This document shows, piece after piece, positions 18,022 to 27,297 of a stretch of 64,000 bases of DNA (its first letter is position 1; the number at the start of each line of letters is the position of its first letter). Source of the stretch: JAJEAO01 sp963667635. GTDB lineage: Bacteria > Acidobacteriota > Vicinamibacteria > Marinacidobacterales > Marinacidobacteraceae. The position numbers were made by a program, and so were the translations under genes. The stretch spans positions 1,984,001 to 2,048,000 of the forward strand of contig OZ246946.1 in the NCBI GenBank assembly GCA_965232015.1. The letters are read 5' to 3'. Below the pieces are notes generated by a model, which saw only the letters and a program-made list of their open reading frames with translations, ran no database searches and had not been told where the DNA came from.

Positions 18022-19179
18022 TTGGCGAAGATCCTTGTCGTTGACGACGAGCCGGATCTGGAGGTGCTGCTGCGGCAGAAGTTCCGGCGCAAGGTGCGCA
18101 AGGGGCTGCTCACTCTGGTCTTCGCCCACGACGGGGTGGAGGCGCTGGAAACACTGGAGAAGCACGACGATGTGGACATGGTGCTGTCCGACATCAACAT
18201 GCCGCGGATGGACGGCCTGGCCCTGCTGCGCCACCTGAGCGAGCTGGACCGCGACCTGATGGCGGTCATCGTCACCGCCTACGGCGACATGCGGAACATT
18301 CGCACCGCCATGAACCATGGCGCCTTCGACTTCATCACCAAGCCGATCGATTTCGGCGACCTCGAGACCACGATCTCGAGGACGCTCGCGCACGGCGCGG
18401 TCATGCGCGAAGCGGTGCGTTCGCGGGACGAGCTGGTCGCCCTGCGTCGCGAGCTCGGGCTGGCGGCGCGGATGCAGGAGTCCATCCTTCCCACCGTGTT
18501 CCCATCGGACCCGCGCCTGGAGATCCACGCCTCGATGACGCCCGCCCTCGAGGTGGGCGGCGACTTCTACGACTTCTTCCCGCTCGAGCACGGACGGATG
18601 GGCGTCGTGATGGCGGACGTCTCGGGCAAGGGCGTGCCCGCCGCGCTGTTCATGATGGTGAGCCGCACGCTCATGAAGGGAACGGCCATCGGGGAGTCGG
18701 ATCCGTGCAAGGCGGTGTCCGAGGTCAACCGCATGCTGGTCGAATCCAACGAAGAGGCGATGTTCGTCACCCTCTTCTACTCCACCTTCGACCCCGCGAC
18801 CGGCCGGCTGGCGTTCGCCAATGGGGGCCACAACCTGCCGTACATCGTGAAGAAGGACGGCAGCGTGGAACAGATCGCCTGCGACTCGGGTCTCGTCCTC
18901 GCCGTGGTCCCGGACTTCGACTTTCCCGCGGGCGCCCTCGAGCTCGACCCGGGAGACCTGGTGTTCTTCTACACGGACGGCATCACCGAGGCGATGGACG
19001 AGGAGGGGGAGGAGTTCGGCGAGGATGCGCTGGTGCGGGTTCTCGAGGCGACCGCCGGTTCCGATGCCGCCTCCACCAGCGCCCGCGTCGTCGAAGCGGT
19101 GAGGGTCCACGCCGGAGAGGCGGATCAGTCCGACGACATCACCTGCCTGTGCCTGCGCTACCGCGGCGACGGCGGCTGA
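18022..19179 (+). CDS. Response regulator with C-terminal PP2C-type (SpoIIE/RsbU) phosphatase
   Basis: This 385-residue protein starts at TTG 18022 (LAKILVVDDEPD), with GGAG upstream. Residues 1 to about 125 are a CheY-like receiver: acidic pocket VDDEPD, phospho-acceptor Asp in VLSDINMPRMDG, Thr in IVTAYGD, and KPID with the conserved Lys. A helical linker (LRRELGLAARMQESILPTVFP) is typical of RsbU-like proteins. The PP2C domain has GGDFYDFF, ADVSGKGVPAALFM and QSDDITCLCLRY metal-binding aspartates. It probably dephosphorylates the adjacent STAS protein when phosphorylated, forming a partner-switching module (inference from context). Confidence 0.93.
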   Translation: MAKILVVDDEPDLEVLLRQKFRRKVRKGLLTLVFAHDGVEALETLEKHDDVDMVLSDINMPRMDGLALLRHLSELDRDLMAVIVTAYGDMRNIRTAMNHGAFDFITKPIDFGDLETTISRTLAHGAVMREAVRSRDELVALRRELGLAARMQESILPTVFPSDPRLEIHASMTPALEVGGDFYDFFPLEHGRMGVVMADVSGKGVPAALFMMVSRTLMKGTAIGESDPCKAVSEVNRMLVESNEEAMFVTLFYSTFDPATGRLAFANGGHNLPYIVKKDGSVEQIACDSGLVLAVVPDFDFPAGALELDPGDLVFFYTDGITEAMDEEGEEFGEDALVRVLEATAGSDAASTSARVVEAVRVHAGEADQSDDITCLCLRYRGDGG

Positions 19180-19455
19180 TGCCCCTCGGCGCGCGCCGCC
19201 CGGGCCCGCGCCCCCGCTGACCCGAACCCGGCCGCTCTCGCGGCGACCGGGCGCCTCCGCCGGCCGGCGCGAATTGCGAACCCGCCGGGCATCTGCGAGA
19301 CTACGGGATCCGGCGGGTCACGAAGCGCAGCTCGCGTTCAGGGGGATCGGAGCAGGATCGGGTGTGATCGTGGAGACCGCCGGAGCCGAGGAGAACCAAA
19401 GCGCCGCGAGCTGCTTCGGCGGCAGACCCGGCGGAAGCCGAAGAGGACCGAACCC

Positions 19456-19896
19456 ATGGATACGCTGATCGTCAAGGTGAGTCACCGGCCTGCGACCTGT
19501 GTGTCTCCGACGATGACCACGGACGAGGCTTCCCGCGCCATGGTGAAAAGCGGCGTGCGGGCGTGCGCCGTCGCCCTCGAGGACAACATCCTGCTCGGCA
19601 TGTTCAGCGAACTCGACCTGATGCGCCGGGTCGTCGCCGAGGGGCGTGACCCGAAGGCCACCGCGGTGGAAGAGGTGATGACGCGCGATCTGATGACCGT
19701 CACCCAGGACACGCCGCTCGGGGACGCGCTCGAGATCATGGTGGCGAACGGCTTCCGTCACCTCCCGGTCATGGACGGGCCCCGGGTCGTCGGGATGGCG
19801 ACCCTCCATCGGGTGCTGAAGTACAAGCTGGACCAGAGCCGGGAAGAGCTCGAATCGGTCGTGAGCTTCTTCACCGCCGACGGCATCGGCGGGTAA
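19456..19896 (+). CDS. Two-CBS-domain protein
   Basis: This 146-residue protein consists of two CBS motifs: residues about 10-65 (PATCVSPTMTTDEASRAMVKSGVRACAVA...LLGMFSELDLMRRVV) and about 72-125 (VMTRDLMTVTQDTPLGDALEIMVANGFRHLPVMDGPRVVGMATLHRVLKY). Stand-alone CBS pairs bind adenine nucleotides and act as energy or ligand sensors. It is transcribed in the same direction as the upstream phosphatase but 276 bp away, and I see no gene in that gap. The target is unknown. Confidence 0.92.
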   Translation: MDTLIVKVSHRPATCVSPTMTTDEASRAMVKSGVRACAVALEDNILLGMFSELDLMRRVVAEGRDPKATAVEEVMTRDLMTVTQDTPLGDALEIMVANGFRHLPVMDGPRVVGMATLHRVLKYKLDQSREELESVVSFFTADGIGG

Positions 19897-19928
19897 ACGA
19901 CCCGCCGGCCCGGAGCGCCTCCCGGAGC

Positions 19929-20055
19929 GCCGGACTCCAGTCCGGCAATTCGCGAGGCGGAGTGCGCATCCCGGTGCCACTCTGGAGAGTGGCGCTCCAT
20001 ACCGCCGGCGCGCAGGACTCCAGTCTCATGCCGGCGCGCCGGACTCCAGTCCGGC
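19929..20055. repeat. Three dispersed palindromes between the CBS and AAA genes
   Basis: Palindrome GCCGGACTCCAGTCCGGC occurs at 19929-19946 and 20038-20055, each followed by AATTC/AATTCG. A second palindrome, GCCACTCTGGAGAGTGGC, is at 19976-19993 followed by GCTCCAT. All can form strong hairpins and may serve as transcription terminators or REP-like elements. Confidence 0.85.
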
Positions 20056-20173
20056 AATTCCCCCGCCCCGGCCTGCCTCCCGTAGCGGTGCCGCCTGTCG
20101 GCCCGCGCTGACCGGCGCTCCGATGGGCGCATCATAGTGCGCAAATCCTCCATCTTCTGTAGGATAAGCGGGG

Positions 20174-21361
20174 ATGGAACGACGCTTGGAGCCCGTGGTT
20201 CGGGCGGCGCTGGCGGAGGAGGCGGCCGTCATCCTGGTCGGGCCGCGCCAGGTGGGAAAGACCACCCTGGCGCGGCGGATCGGAAAGGCGGTGGGCGCCA
20301 TCTACTTCGACCTGGAGGATCCCGACGACCGGGCGCGGCTCGCCGACCCGCGGCGGGCGCTGGAACGGCTCGAGGACCGGCTGGTCATCCTCGACGAGAT
20401 CCACCGCGCGCCCGAACTGCTGCTGACGCTCCGCGGCGTGGTGGACCGGGGACGGGAGAGTGGACGGGACATCAACCGGTTCCTGATCCTCGGATCGGCA
20501 TCGCTGGATGTCCTGAGGAGCACCGGGGAAACGCTCGCCGGGAGGGCCACCGAGCTCGATCTGGGACCGTTCGATGTACTCGAAGTCCCACCCGCGGAGA
20601 AATCCCCGCCGCGAGACTCTCTGGAAGCGCTCTTCCTCCGGGGGGGCTACCCGCGATCGTTCCTCGCGGCCGACGATGGGGCCAGCTTCCGGCGGCGGCG
20701 AGACCTGATCCGGACGTACCTCCAGCGCGAGTTGTCGTGGCTCAGCCCGAGGCTCCCGGCGGAGACGCTGCGGCGCCTGTGGACCATGCTGGCGCATTCA
20801 CAGGGAGGACTGCTGAACGCCTCCCGACTCGCGGGCTCGCTCGGCGTCAGCGCAAACACGGTGAACCGCTACCTGGACACGCTCGCCGACCTGCTGCTCG
20901 TCCGGCGCCTTCCGCCGGTGCTCCCCAACGTGCGCAAGCGGCTCGTCCGCTCACCGAAGATCTATCTGCGGGACTCCGGCTTCGTACACGCACTCCTCGG
21001 ACTCCCCGCGATGCACGCCCTCACCGGCCATCCGGTTCTCGGGAGCTCGTGGGAGGGCTTCGTCATCGAGAACCTGCTGGCGGCGGCCCCGGACTTCGCC
21101 GAAGCCGGGTTCTTTCGAACGGCCGGGGGCGCGGAAGTGGACCTCGTCCTCGACCTCCCCGGAGGCGAGCGATGGGCCATCGAAGTGAAGTGGGCTCGAT
21201 CCCCTCGGCCGGCGCGCGGCTTCCACATCGCCCGGGAGGTGCTGCGGCCGGATCGCTCGTTCCTCGTCGGCGGCGGGACCCATCGCTACCCCGCGGGCCG
21301 CGGCGTCGAAGGGATCGGACTGCGTGAACTCGCCGGGGAACTCGCGTCCCGAAGCCCGTGA
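20174..21361 (+). CDS. AAA_14 ATPase with DUF4143 domain
   Basis: This is a 395-residue member of a common prokaryotic ATPase family. Walker A is VGPRQVGKTTLARRI (about residues 22-36) and Walker B is LVILDEIHRAPELL (about 70). A sensor region GSASLDVLRSTGETLAGR follows. The C-terminal half is DUF4143, with a winged-helix-like stretch (GSLGVSANTVNRYLDTLADLLLVRRLPP) and an end with nuclease-like features: GSSWEGFVIENLL then GAEVDLVLDL...WAIEVKWA (an E...D-x-EVK pattern). The function is not established; association with mobile or toxin loci is common, and a VapBC-type pair follows. Confidence 0.92.
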   Translation: MERRLEPVVRAALAEEAAVILVGPRQVGKTTLARRIGKAVGAIYFDLEDPDDRARLADPRRALERLEDRLVILDEIHRAPELLLTLRGVVDRGRESGRDINRFLILGSASLDVLRSTGETLAGRATELDLGPFDVLEVPPAEKSPPRDSLEALFLRGGYPRSFLAADDGASFRRRRDLIRTYLQRELSWLSPRLPAETLRRLWTMLAHSQGGLLNASRLAGSLGVSANTVNRYLDTLADLLLVRRLPPVLPNVRKRLVRSPKIYLRDSGFVHALLGLPAMHALTGHPVLGSSWEGFVIENLLAAAPDFAEAGFFRTAGGAEVDLVLDLPGGERWAIEVKWARSPRPARGFHIAREVLRPDRSFLVGGGTHRYPAGRGVEGIGLRELAGELASRSP

Positions 21362-21430
21362 CCGCGGGGGAGACGCCGCCCCCACCGCTCCGTCCGGGGA
21401 CCGCCCCGATGCGTCGTTCCCGATGCTAGG

Positions 21431-21703
21431 ATGCCGGCCATGAGCAGGACGCTGGCCATCAATGACGACATCCTCCGGCAACTCAAGCGCCTCGCCCGCA
21501 CCAGGAAGCAGTCGCTGACGCAGACAGCCAACGAGACGCTGCGCGCTGGACTTGCCAACCGGCGACGCGGCCGGGCCTCGAGTCCTTTCGTGCAGGAAGT
21601 CTTCGACCTGGGCAAGCCCTTGGTGAACCTCGACAAGGCCCTCCAGATCGCCGCGGATCTCGAAGACGAGGAGATCCTTCGGAAAATGGAGGCCGGCAAG
21701 TGA
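21431..21703 (+). CDS. VapB-type (ribbon-helix-helix-like) antitoxin
   Basis: This 90-residue protein begins SRTLAINDDILRQLKRLARTRKQSLTQTANETLRAGL, the RHH-like N-terminus of DUF2191-type VapB antitoxins, with an extended toxin-binding tail (PFVQEVFDLGKPLVNLDKALQIAADLEDEEIL). Two ATGs (21431 and 21440) are possible; the second has an AGGA upstream. It overlaps the toxin gene by 4 bp (ATGA). It presumably neutralises the toxin and autoregulates the pair. Confidence 0.88.
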   Translation: MPAMSRTLAINDDILRQLKRLARTRKQSLTQTANETLRAGLANRRRGRASSPFVQEVFDLGKPLVNLDKALQIAADLEDEEILRKMEAGK

Positions 21704-22134
21704 AGATCGTGGACGTGAATGTCCTCGTGTATGCGATCAACACCGCCTCCGCGCATCACGAGGTCGCTCGACGTTGGCTGGAGTCAGCGATCGCGAGCGA
21801 TGAACCGACTGGCTTCCCGTGGACCGTCGTTCTGGGCTTCCTCCGCGTGTCCACTCGCCCGGGAGCCCTCCCACGGCCGCTGAGCGTCGGCGAGGCGACT
21901 CGTGTCGCTTCCAACTGGCTGGCTGATCCCGGCGTTCGGATCATCCGGGAGAGCGGCGAGCACTGGCTTCATCTACGCCGACTCGTCGTATCAGTCGGTA
22001 CCGCCGGAAACCTCACGATGGATGCTCACCTGGCGGCCCTCGCCATCTCGCACGGCGCCACCATGGTCTCCTTCGATCGAGACTTCGGCCGGTTTCCCTG
22101 GCTGCGATGGCAAAACCCGACGGATGGGGTCTGA
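21700..22134 (+). CDS. vapC: VapC-type PIN-domain toxin
   Basis: This is a 144-residue PIN protein. Its motifs are MKIVDVNVLVYAINTASAHHEVARRWLE (Asp5), the subfamily signature WTVVLGFLRVSTRPGALPRPL, then TMDAHLAALAISHGATMVSFDRDFGRFP with the other acidic residues. It overlaps the antitoxin by 4 bp, so translation is coupled. The LGFLRV sub-branch lacks the usual central Glu at that position but is a common VapC type. It looks intact. Confidence 0.92.
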   Translation: MKIVDVNVLVYAINTASAHHEVARRWLESAIASDEPTGFPWTVVLGFLRVSTRPGALPRPLSVGEATRVASNWLADPGVRIIRESGEHWLHLRRLVVSVGTAGNLTMDAHLAALAISHGATMVSFDRDFGRFPWLRWQNPTDGV

Positions 22135-22167
22135 GATTCACGCCGTTCGGGTTCACCCGGAGCCGGA

Positions 22168-22428
22168 TCAGTCCCCTGTCGGGGGCTTCCGCTTCGCGAG
22201 CAGCCACCCGCCGAGGAACAGCGCCGCCCCGACCCCGGTCGTCACCAGCATCCGCCGCTCGGCGTCCGCGCCGAAGAACAGTACGCCGGCGCTGGTGACG
22301 AACAGGATGCCCGCGAGCTGCAGGCCTCGACCGACGTAGTACCGCAGCCAGGCGCCGAGGACCGGGGCGGGCAACGACTGGAGTCCGTCGCGGCGGGACC
22401 TCCGACGGGTTCTTCGACGTGCGCTCAT
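22168..22428 (-). CDS. Small two-TM membrane protein, unknown
   Basis: This 86-residue protein has an arginine-rich N-terminus (MSARRRTRRRSRRD) and two hydrophobic stretches, LQLAGILFVTSAGVLFFG and MLVTTGVGAALFLGGWLLA, with a charged tail. It begins 4 bp after the mutL stop on the same strand and may be co-transcribed. I do not recognise the family. Confidence 0.6.
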   Translation of the reverse strand: MSARRRTRRRSRRDGLQSLPAPVLGAWLRYYVGRGLQLAGILFVTSAGVLFFGADAERRMLVTTGVGAALFLGGWLLAKRKPPTGD

Positions 22429-22432
22429 GCGC

Positions 22433-24217
22433 CTATCTTCGCCCGAAGCGGCGCTCGAGGAACGCGGTGTCGATCCGCAGGACCGTCGGGCGGCCGTGGG
22501 GGCAGGTCGAGGGCCTGGTCGTCCGCCACAGGGCCGCCACCAGACCCTCCATGCGCTTGTGAGCGAGCGGCGTGTTCGCGGTGACCGCGGCGTGGCACGC
22601 GAGCCGCGCCATGACCCGGGCGCGGGCGTCGTGGGCGGCGTCCTCGACGCATTCGCCGCCTTCTCCCCCGAGCGCCCGGCGCAGCACCGCGATGCCGTCC
22701 CTCACCCCGAGAGCGGCGGGCACCCGGCGGACCAGGCAGCAACGCGCCCCCGACTCCCCGCCGAAGTCCTCGATCGCGAAGCCGACGGCGGCGAGCCGGT
22801 CCCGGTCCCGCTCGAGCGTCGCCTCTTCGCTCGACGACAGCTCGACCGTCACCGGCTGGAGGAGCGGCGCCGAAGCGGCGTCCGGGGGTGGATCCATGAG
22901 CTGGTCGTAGAGCACCCGCTCCTCGGCGGCGTGCTGATCAATGAGCGCCAGCCCGTGGGGATCCTCGGCGAGGATGTAGCTTTGCCGGAACTGCCCGATC
23001 ACCGCGGGCGCGGCCGCGCCGAAGTCGAGGTACCCGGGGGGATTCGGCCCGCCGGAGCCCCGGCCGTAGAGCAGTTCCGCCGTCGCGAGGCCGTCCGCCG
23101 GCCGGTCGGCCGCGAAGTCCCGTGCGCCGCCGGCGAAGGAGCGGCGGCCGGGGGCGACCTCCCCGGAGGAACTCCCGCCGCTCCCCGACGGCCGGCGGCG
23201 GGCGGGCGCCGGGCCGAGATCCACCTGCTTCGGCGCTCCCTCGAGCGCGGCGAGCACGCTCCGGAACACCGCCTGGTAGGCGCCGTCGTGGTCGGCGAAG
23301 CGGACTTCCGACTTCGCCGGATGGACGTTCACGTCCACCTGTTCCGGGGCCGCCTCGAGGAAGACGCGCCCCCGAGGGATCCCGGTCAGGCTCGACACCC
23401 GCCGATACGCCTCGATCACGGCATGGAAGAGCCGGCGGTCTCGGACGGGTCGGCCGTTCACGAACAGACGCAACCCCGACGCGGCGCCACGCGGCGCCAT
23501 CGGCGGCGCGAGAAACGCCCGAACGGCCAGCGATCCGGACGACGCCTCCACCGCGATCGCCTCCTCCGCCCACTTCCCTTCGAGCTGAGCGAGCCGACCC
23601 GCCGCATCCTCGGCCGGGTCGAGGCGGCGCACGGCGCGGCCGTCACTCGTGAGCTCGAACCGCACTGGCGGCCAGCAGGCGGCCAGATTCTCCAGCGTCG
23701 CGACGATGTGGGCGCGCTCGGTCCGGTCGGAGCGCAGGAACTTGCGGCGGGCCGGGATGTTGAAGAACAGGTCCCGCACCTCGACCACCGTCCCCGGCGC
23801 CATACCCACCGGCTTCTCCACCGGGGCCGCCCCGCCCTCGACGAACAGCTCCCACCCGGCGTCGGCGCCGCGCTCCCGGGTGCGAAGCCGGAACCGGGAG
23901 ACCGAGGCGATCGAGGGCAGCGCCTCGCCGCGGAACCCGAGCGAGCCGATGGCCGCGAGATCCTCGACCGACTCGATCTTGCTCGTCGCGTGGCGCTCCA
24001 GCGCGAGGCGGGCGTCCTCGCAACGCATCCCGATTCCATCGTCGGTGACCCGGATGGCGGCCTTCCCCGCCCCCCGGATCGCGACCGAGACCGCCCCGGC
24101 CCCCGCGTCGATCGCGTTCTCGACCAGCTCGCGCACGACCGCCGCCGGCCGCTCCACGACCTCTCCGGCCGCGATCTGGTTCGCGACGACGGGCGGCAGC
24201 CGCCGGATGCGGCCCAT
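22433..24217 (-). CDS. mutL: DNA mismatch repair protein MutL
   Basis: This is a 594-residue MutL. The GHKL ATPase motifs are intact: ELVENAIDAGA (about residue 31), VTDDGIGM (about 57), SLGFRGEALPSIASV (about 92) and the NVHPAKSEVRF block. The C-terminal dimerisation/endonuclease domain shows ALIDQHAAEERVLYDQL, ACHAAVTANTPL and CPHGRPTVLRI. The DQHA(x)2E(x)4E nuclease motif has Asp in place of the last Glu. A proline/serine-rich linker separates the domains. The mutL ATG overlaps the glyS stop by one base (TGATG), so the two are coupled. No mutS is in view. Confidence 0.96.
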   Translation of the reverse strand: MGRIRRLPPVVANQIAAGEVVERPAAVVRELVENAIDAGAGAVSVAIRGAGKAAIRVTDDGIGMRCEDARLALERHATSKIESVEDLAAIGSLGFRGEALPSIASVSRFRLRTRERGADAGWELFVEGGAAPVEKPVGMAPGTVVEVRDLFFNIPARRKFLRSDRTERAHIVATLENLAACWPPVRFELTSDGRAVRRLDPAEDAAGRLAQLEGKWAEEAIAVEASSGSLAVRAFLAPPMAPRGAASGLRLFVNGRPVRDRRLFHAVIEAYRRVSSLTGIPRGRVFLEAAPEQVDVNVHPAKSEVRFADHDGAYQAVFRSVLAALEGAPKQVDLGPAPARRRPSGSGGSSSGEVAPGRRSFAGGARDFAADRPADGLATAELLYGRGSGGPNPPGYLDFGAAAPAVIGQFRQSYILAEDPHGLALIDQHAAEERVLYDQLMDPPPDAASAPLLQPVTVELSSSEEATLERDRDRLAAVGFAIEDFGGESGARCCLVRRVPAALGVRDGIAVLRRALGGEGGECVEDAAHDARARVMARLACHAAVTANTPLAHKRMEGLVAALWRTTRPSTCPHGRPTVLRIDTAFLERRFGRR

Positions 24218-26397
24218 CAGGCGGGCGCTCGCCCGGCCAGCTCGCGCAGGTCGCCGACCTCGGCGAACAGGCCGTCCAGCGCCGCCAGCAGCGCCAGGCG
24301 GTTTCTCCGCACCAGTTCGTCCTCCGCCATCACCAGCACGTCGTCGAAGAACCGGTCCACCGCCGGACGAAGCCGCGCGAGGGCCGCGATCCCGCCCGCG
24401 TAGTCGGCCCCGGCGAAGGCGCGCCCGACCCGACGTCCGGCGGAGAGGAGCCCGTCGTGGAGCGCGGTCTCGGCGGGCTCCGCGAATCGCTCCGGCTCGA
24501 TCGGAGGCAGGTCGCGGGGCGGCGGGGGCAGGATCCGCCGCACCCGGGTGGCCGCCGCCGCGAGCGCGACGAGGTCGTCGCCGTCCCGCGCCGTGGCGAG
24601 CGCTTCGATCCGTCGGCGGGCGTCGGCCACCCGGAGGGAAAGCGTCCGGCCGGCGAGAACCGCCCGCGCCTCCGCATCGCGTCCCCCGCGGGAGAGCGCG
24701 TGGAGCAGCCGGTCCCGGAAGAAGGCGCGCAGCCGGTCGAGGGCCTCATCGCGTTCGGGAGCGCCGAACGCGTCGTAGCCCTCGAGGGCGAGTTCGAGAA
24801 GCCGCTCCGGCGTCAGGGTCGCTCCGGGCGCATCGGCGAGCAGCCGGATCACCGAGAACGCCGCCCGCCGCAGGCCGAACGGATCCCCTCCCCCGGAGAC
24901 CGCCTCGCCGGCCAGCGTCAGCCCGGCGAGCGCATCCGCCGAATCGGCGAGCGAGACCGCGACCCCCTCCGGCGTGCCGGGCAGTTCGCCGTCGAGTCCG
25001 CCCGGGCGGTAGTGGTCGTACACCGCCCGCCAGACCCGCTCCGGCGCGCCCTCGTCGCGCAGCAGCAACCCACCGGTCACGCCCTGGAGCGAGGCGAACT
25101 CGCCCACGAGCCCGGTCGTGAGGTCGCACTTGGCGAGCCCGGCGGCCTCGGAGGCGGCGGCGGGGTCCGCTTCCACGAGAGGAGCGATCCGGCGGGCGAG
25201 CCGCTCCAGCCGCGCCGCCCTCGCATCGAAGGCGCCGAGGCGGCGATGGAACAGGACCCCGGCGAGCCGGCTCCGCCGGGCCGCCAGCGGGATGCGGCGG
25301 TCCTCGTCGAAGAAGAACTGCGCATCCTCCAGCCGGGCGAGCACGACCCGCTCGCTGCCCCGGCGGACCGCCCCGATGGGGTCGTCGGGCAGATTCGTGA
25401 CCGCGACGAACGCCGGCGCCCCCGCGAGCGGAATGTACTTCTGATGGTGGACGAGGACCGCGTGGCGGATCTCTTCCGGGAGCGCGAGGAAGGTCTCCGG
25501 ATAGCGCCCCAGAACGGTTCCGGGCCACTCCACCAGGTCGGCGAGCTCCGTCACCGGGAGGGAACCAGCCCGGCTCGCCCCCGCCTCGGCCTCCCGGCCG
25601 GCCACCGCGGCCTCGAGCCGTCGCGCCCGCTCCGCCGGATCGAGGCAGACGAAGCGCCTCTCGAGCCCCGCTTCGAGTTCGGCGAAGGAACGGACCGGGA
25701 ACGAAGCGCCGGGCTTGTCTGGCAGACGCGGGACGCCTCGCTCCACATGACCCGCCCCGTCCCGGGCGCGAAACCGGTGGCCGCGGCTCCGATCGGAAGC
25801 GACGACGGCCTCCCCGTGGGGCCGCTCGATCGAGAACGGAACGACCTCGCCGCCGAACACGAAAACGATCCAGCGAATTGGCCGGCCGAACGGGAACCCG
25901 GCGCCGGAGATCCGGGCGTCCCACTCCATCGCCTTGGGGAAGTGGAGGGACCTGAGCGCCGCCTCCAGAACGCCGGGAAGGATCTCGGAGGCCCGACGGC
26001 CGGGGAGCGCGCGGCGGATCGCCACGTACTCGCCTTTCGGCGTGGTGACCAGGGACAGCGCCGCATCCAGTCCCGCCGGTGCGATCCCGTGCTTTCGCGC
26101 GAACCCGGCGGCGGCGCGGGTCCACGCCCCCCGGCCGCCGGCGATCCGCGCCGGCGGACCGGTGATCGTCTCCTCCCGGTCCGGCTGCCGCACCGGGACC
26201 GAAACGGCGTGGGCCACCAGCCGGCGGGGGCCGCCCAGCCCCCGAACCACCGAGGCGCCGAGGCGGGCGTTCCCCAGGGCCGCCTCGAGGTGACGCGCGA
26301 AGCCCCCGACCAGATCGGGGAGCCAACCGGCCGGAAGCTCCTCGCAGCCGATCTCGACGAGAAGCTCGGCGGTCTCGCCCGGGCGTTCCCCGTTCAT
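24217..26397 (-). CDS. glyS: Glycyl-tRNA synthetase beta subunit
   Basis: This is the 726-residue beta chain of the tetrameric glycyl-tRNA synthetase. It starts at ATG 26397 (MNGERPGETAELLVEIGCEELPAG), overlapping the glyQ stop by 4 bp. Family motifs include GPRRLVAHA, FGRPIRWIVFVFG, LPEEIRHAVLVHHQKYIPL, GSERVVLARLEDAQFFFDED and KCDLTTGLVGEFASLQG. The C-terminal anticodon-binding part is RFFDDVLVMAEDELVRRNRLALL. It works with GlyQ to charge tRNA-Gly. Confidence 0.97.
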   Translation of the reverse strand: MNGERPGETAELLVEIGCEELPAGWLPDLVGGFARHLEAALGNARLGASVVRGLGGPRRLVAHAVSVPVRQPDREETITGPPARIAGGRGAWTRAAAGFARKHGIAPAGLDAALSLVTTPKGEYVAIRRALPGRRASEILPGVLEAALRSLHFPKAMEWDARISGAGFPFGRPIRWIVFVFGGEVVPFSIERPHGEAVVASDRSRGHRFRARDGAGHVERGVPRLPDKPGASFPVRSFAELEAGLERRFVCLDPAERARRLEAAVAGREAEAGASRAGSLPVTELADLVEWPGTVLGRYPETFLALPEEIRHAVLVHHQKYIPLAGAPAFVAVTNLPDDPIGAVRRGSERVVLARLEDAQFFFDEDRRIPLAARRSRLAGVLFHRRLGAFDARAARLERLARRIAPLVEADPAAASEAAGLAKCDLTTGLVGEFASLQGVTGGLLLRDEGAPERVWRAVYDHYRPGGLDGELPGTPEGVAVSLADSADALAGLTLAGEAVSGGGDPFGLRRAAFSVIRLLADAPGATLTPERLLELALEGYDAFGAPERDEALDRLRAFFRDRLLHALSRGGRDAEARAVLAGRTLSLRVADARRRIEALATARDGDDLVALAAAATRVRRILPPPPRDLPPIEPERFAEPAETALHDGLLSAGRRVGRAFAGADYAGGIAALARLRPAVDRFFDDVLVMAEDELVRRNRLALLAALDGLFAEVGDLRELAGRAPA

Positions 26398-27239
26398 GCG
26401 GCCCCGCCCTCCAGATGGCGGGCGGCGGCCAGCGTGGCCAGGCGACGCACCGCGAGGATGCGCCCGGCCCGATCGCTCACCGAAACCGCCCCCCGGGCGT
26501 CGAGCAGGTTGAACAGATGCGACGCCCGCAGGCACTGCTCGTAACCCGGAATGACGAGTCCGTCGTTCAGGAGCCGCTCTCCTTCGGAGACCGCCTCGTC
26601 GAAGCCGCGGGACAGGCCGGTCACGTCAGCCGCTTCGAAGGCGTAACGCGAATTCTCGACCTCGTCGGGACGCCGGACCGCGCCGTAGGAGACGCCTGGC
26701 GCCCATTCGAGGTCATACACGTTGCCGACGTCCTGGATGTACATCGCGAGCCGCTCCAGCCCGTAGGTGATCTCCACCGAGACCGGGGACAGATCCACGC
26801 CCCCCGCCTGCTGGAAGTAGGTGAACTGGCTGATCTCGAGCCCGTCGAGCAGCACCTGCCAGCCGACGCCCCAGGCCCCGAGCATGGGAGACGCCCAGTT
26901 GTCCTCCTCGAAGCGCACGTCGTGCTGCTCCGCCCGAACCCCGCAGGCGGCGAGGCTCTCGAGATAGAGATCCTGGATGTCTTCGGGGGCCGGCTTCAGG
27001 ATGAGCTGGAGCTGGTGGTGCTTGTAGAGGCGGTTCGGGTTCTCGCCGTAGCGTCCGTCGGCGGGCCGCCGCGACGGCTGCACGTAGGCGACTCTCCACG
27101 GATCCTTGCCGAGCACCCGGAAGAAGGTCTCCGGGTGCATCGTCCCGGCCCCGAGCTCCATGTCGTAGGGCTGGACGACCACCGCCCCCCGGCGGGCCCA
27201 CAGCCCGGTGAGCGTCGCGATCAGGTCCTGGAACGTCAT
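26394..27239 (-). CDS. glyQ: Glycyl-tRNA synthetase alpha subunit
   Basis: This is a 281-residue class II catalytic subunit. Characteristic blocks are VVQPYDMELGAGTMHPETFFRVLG, VQPSRRPADGRYGENPNRLYKHHQLQLILKP, MLGAWGVGWQVLLDGLEISQFTYFQQ and ITYGLERLAMYIQDV. It is slightly shorter than some homologues but complete. It overlaps glyS by ATGA, indicating translational coupling and 1:1 production. Confidence 0.97.
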   Translation of the reverse strand: MTFQDLIATLTGLWARRGAVVVQPYDMELGAGTMHPETFFRVLGKDPWRVAYVQPSRRPADGRYGENPNRLYKHHQLQLILKPAPEDIQDLYLESLAACGVRAEQHDVRFEEDNWASPMLGAWGVGWQVLLDGLEISQFTYFQQAGGVDLSPVSVEITYGLERLAMYIQDVGNVYDLEWAPGVSYGAVRRPDEVENSRYAFEAADVTGLSRGFDEAVSEGERLLNDGLVIPGYEQCLRASHLFNLLDARGAVSVSDRAGRILAVRRLATLAAARHLEGGAA

Positions 27240-27297
27240 GTCGTGGAGCGCCGGACCCCTCCGGTCCTCCCCCGGTGGGGACGGGGGGCGCGGCAGG

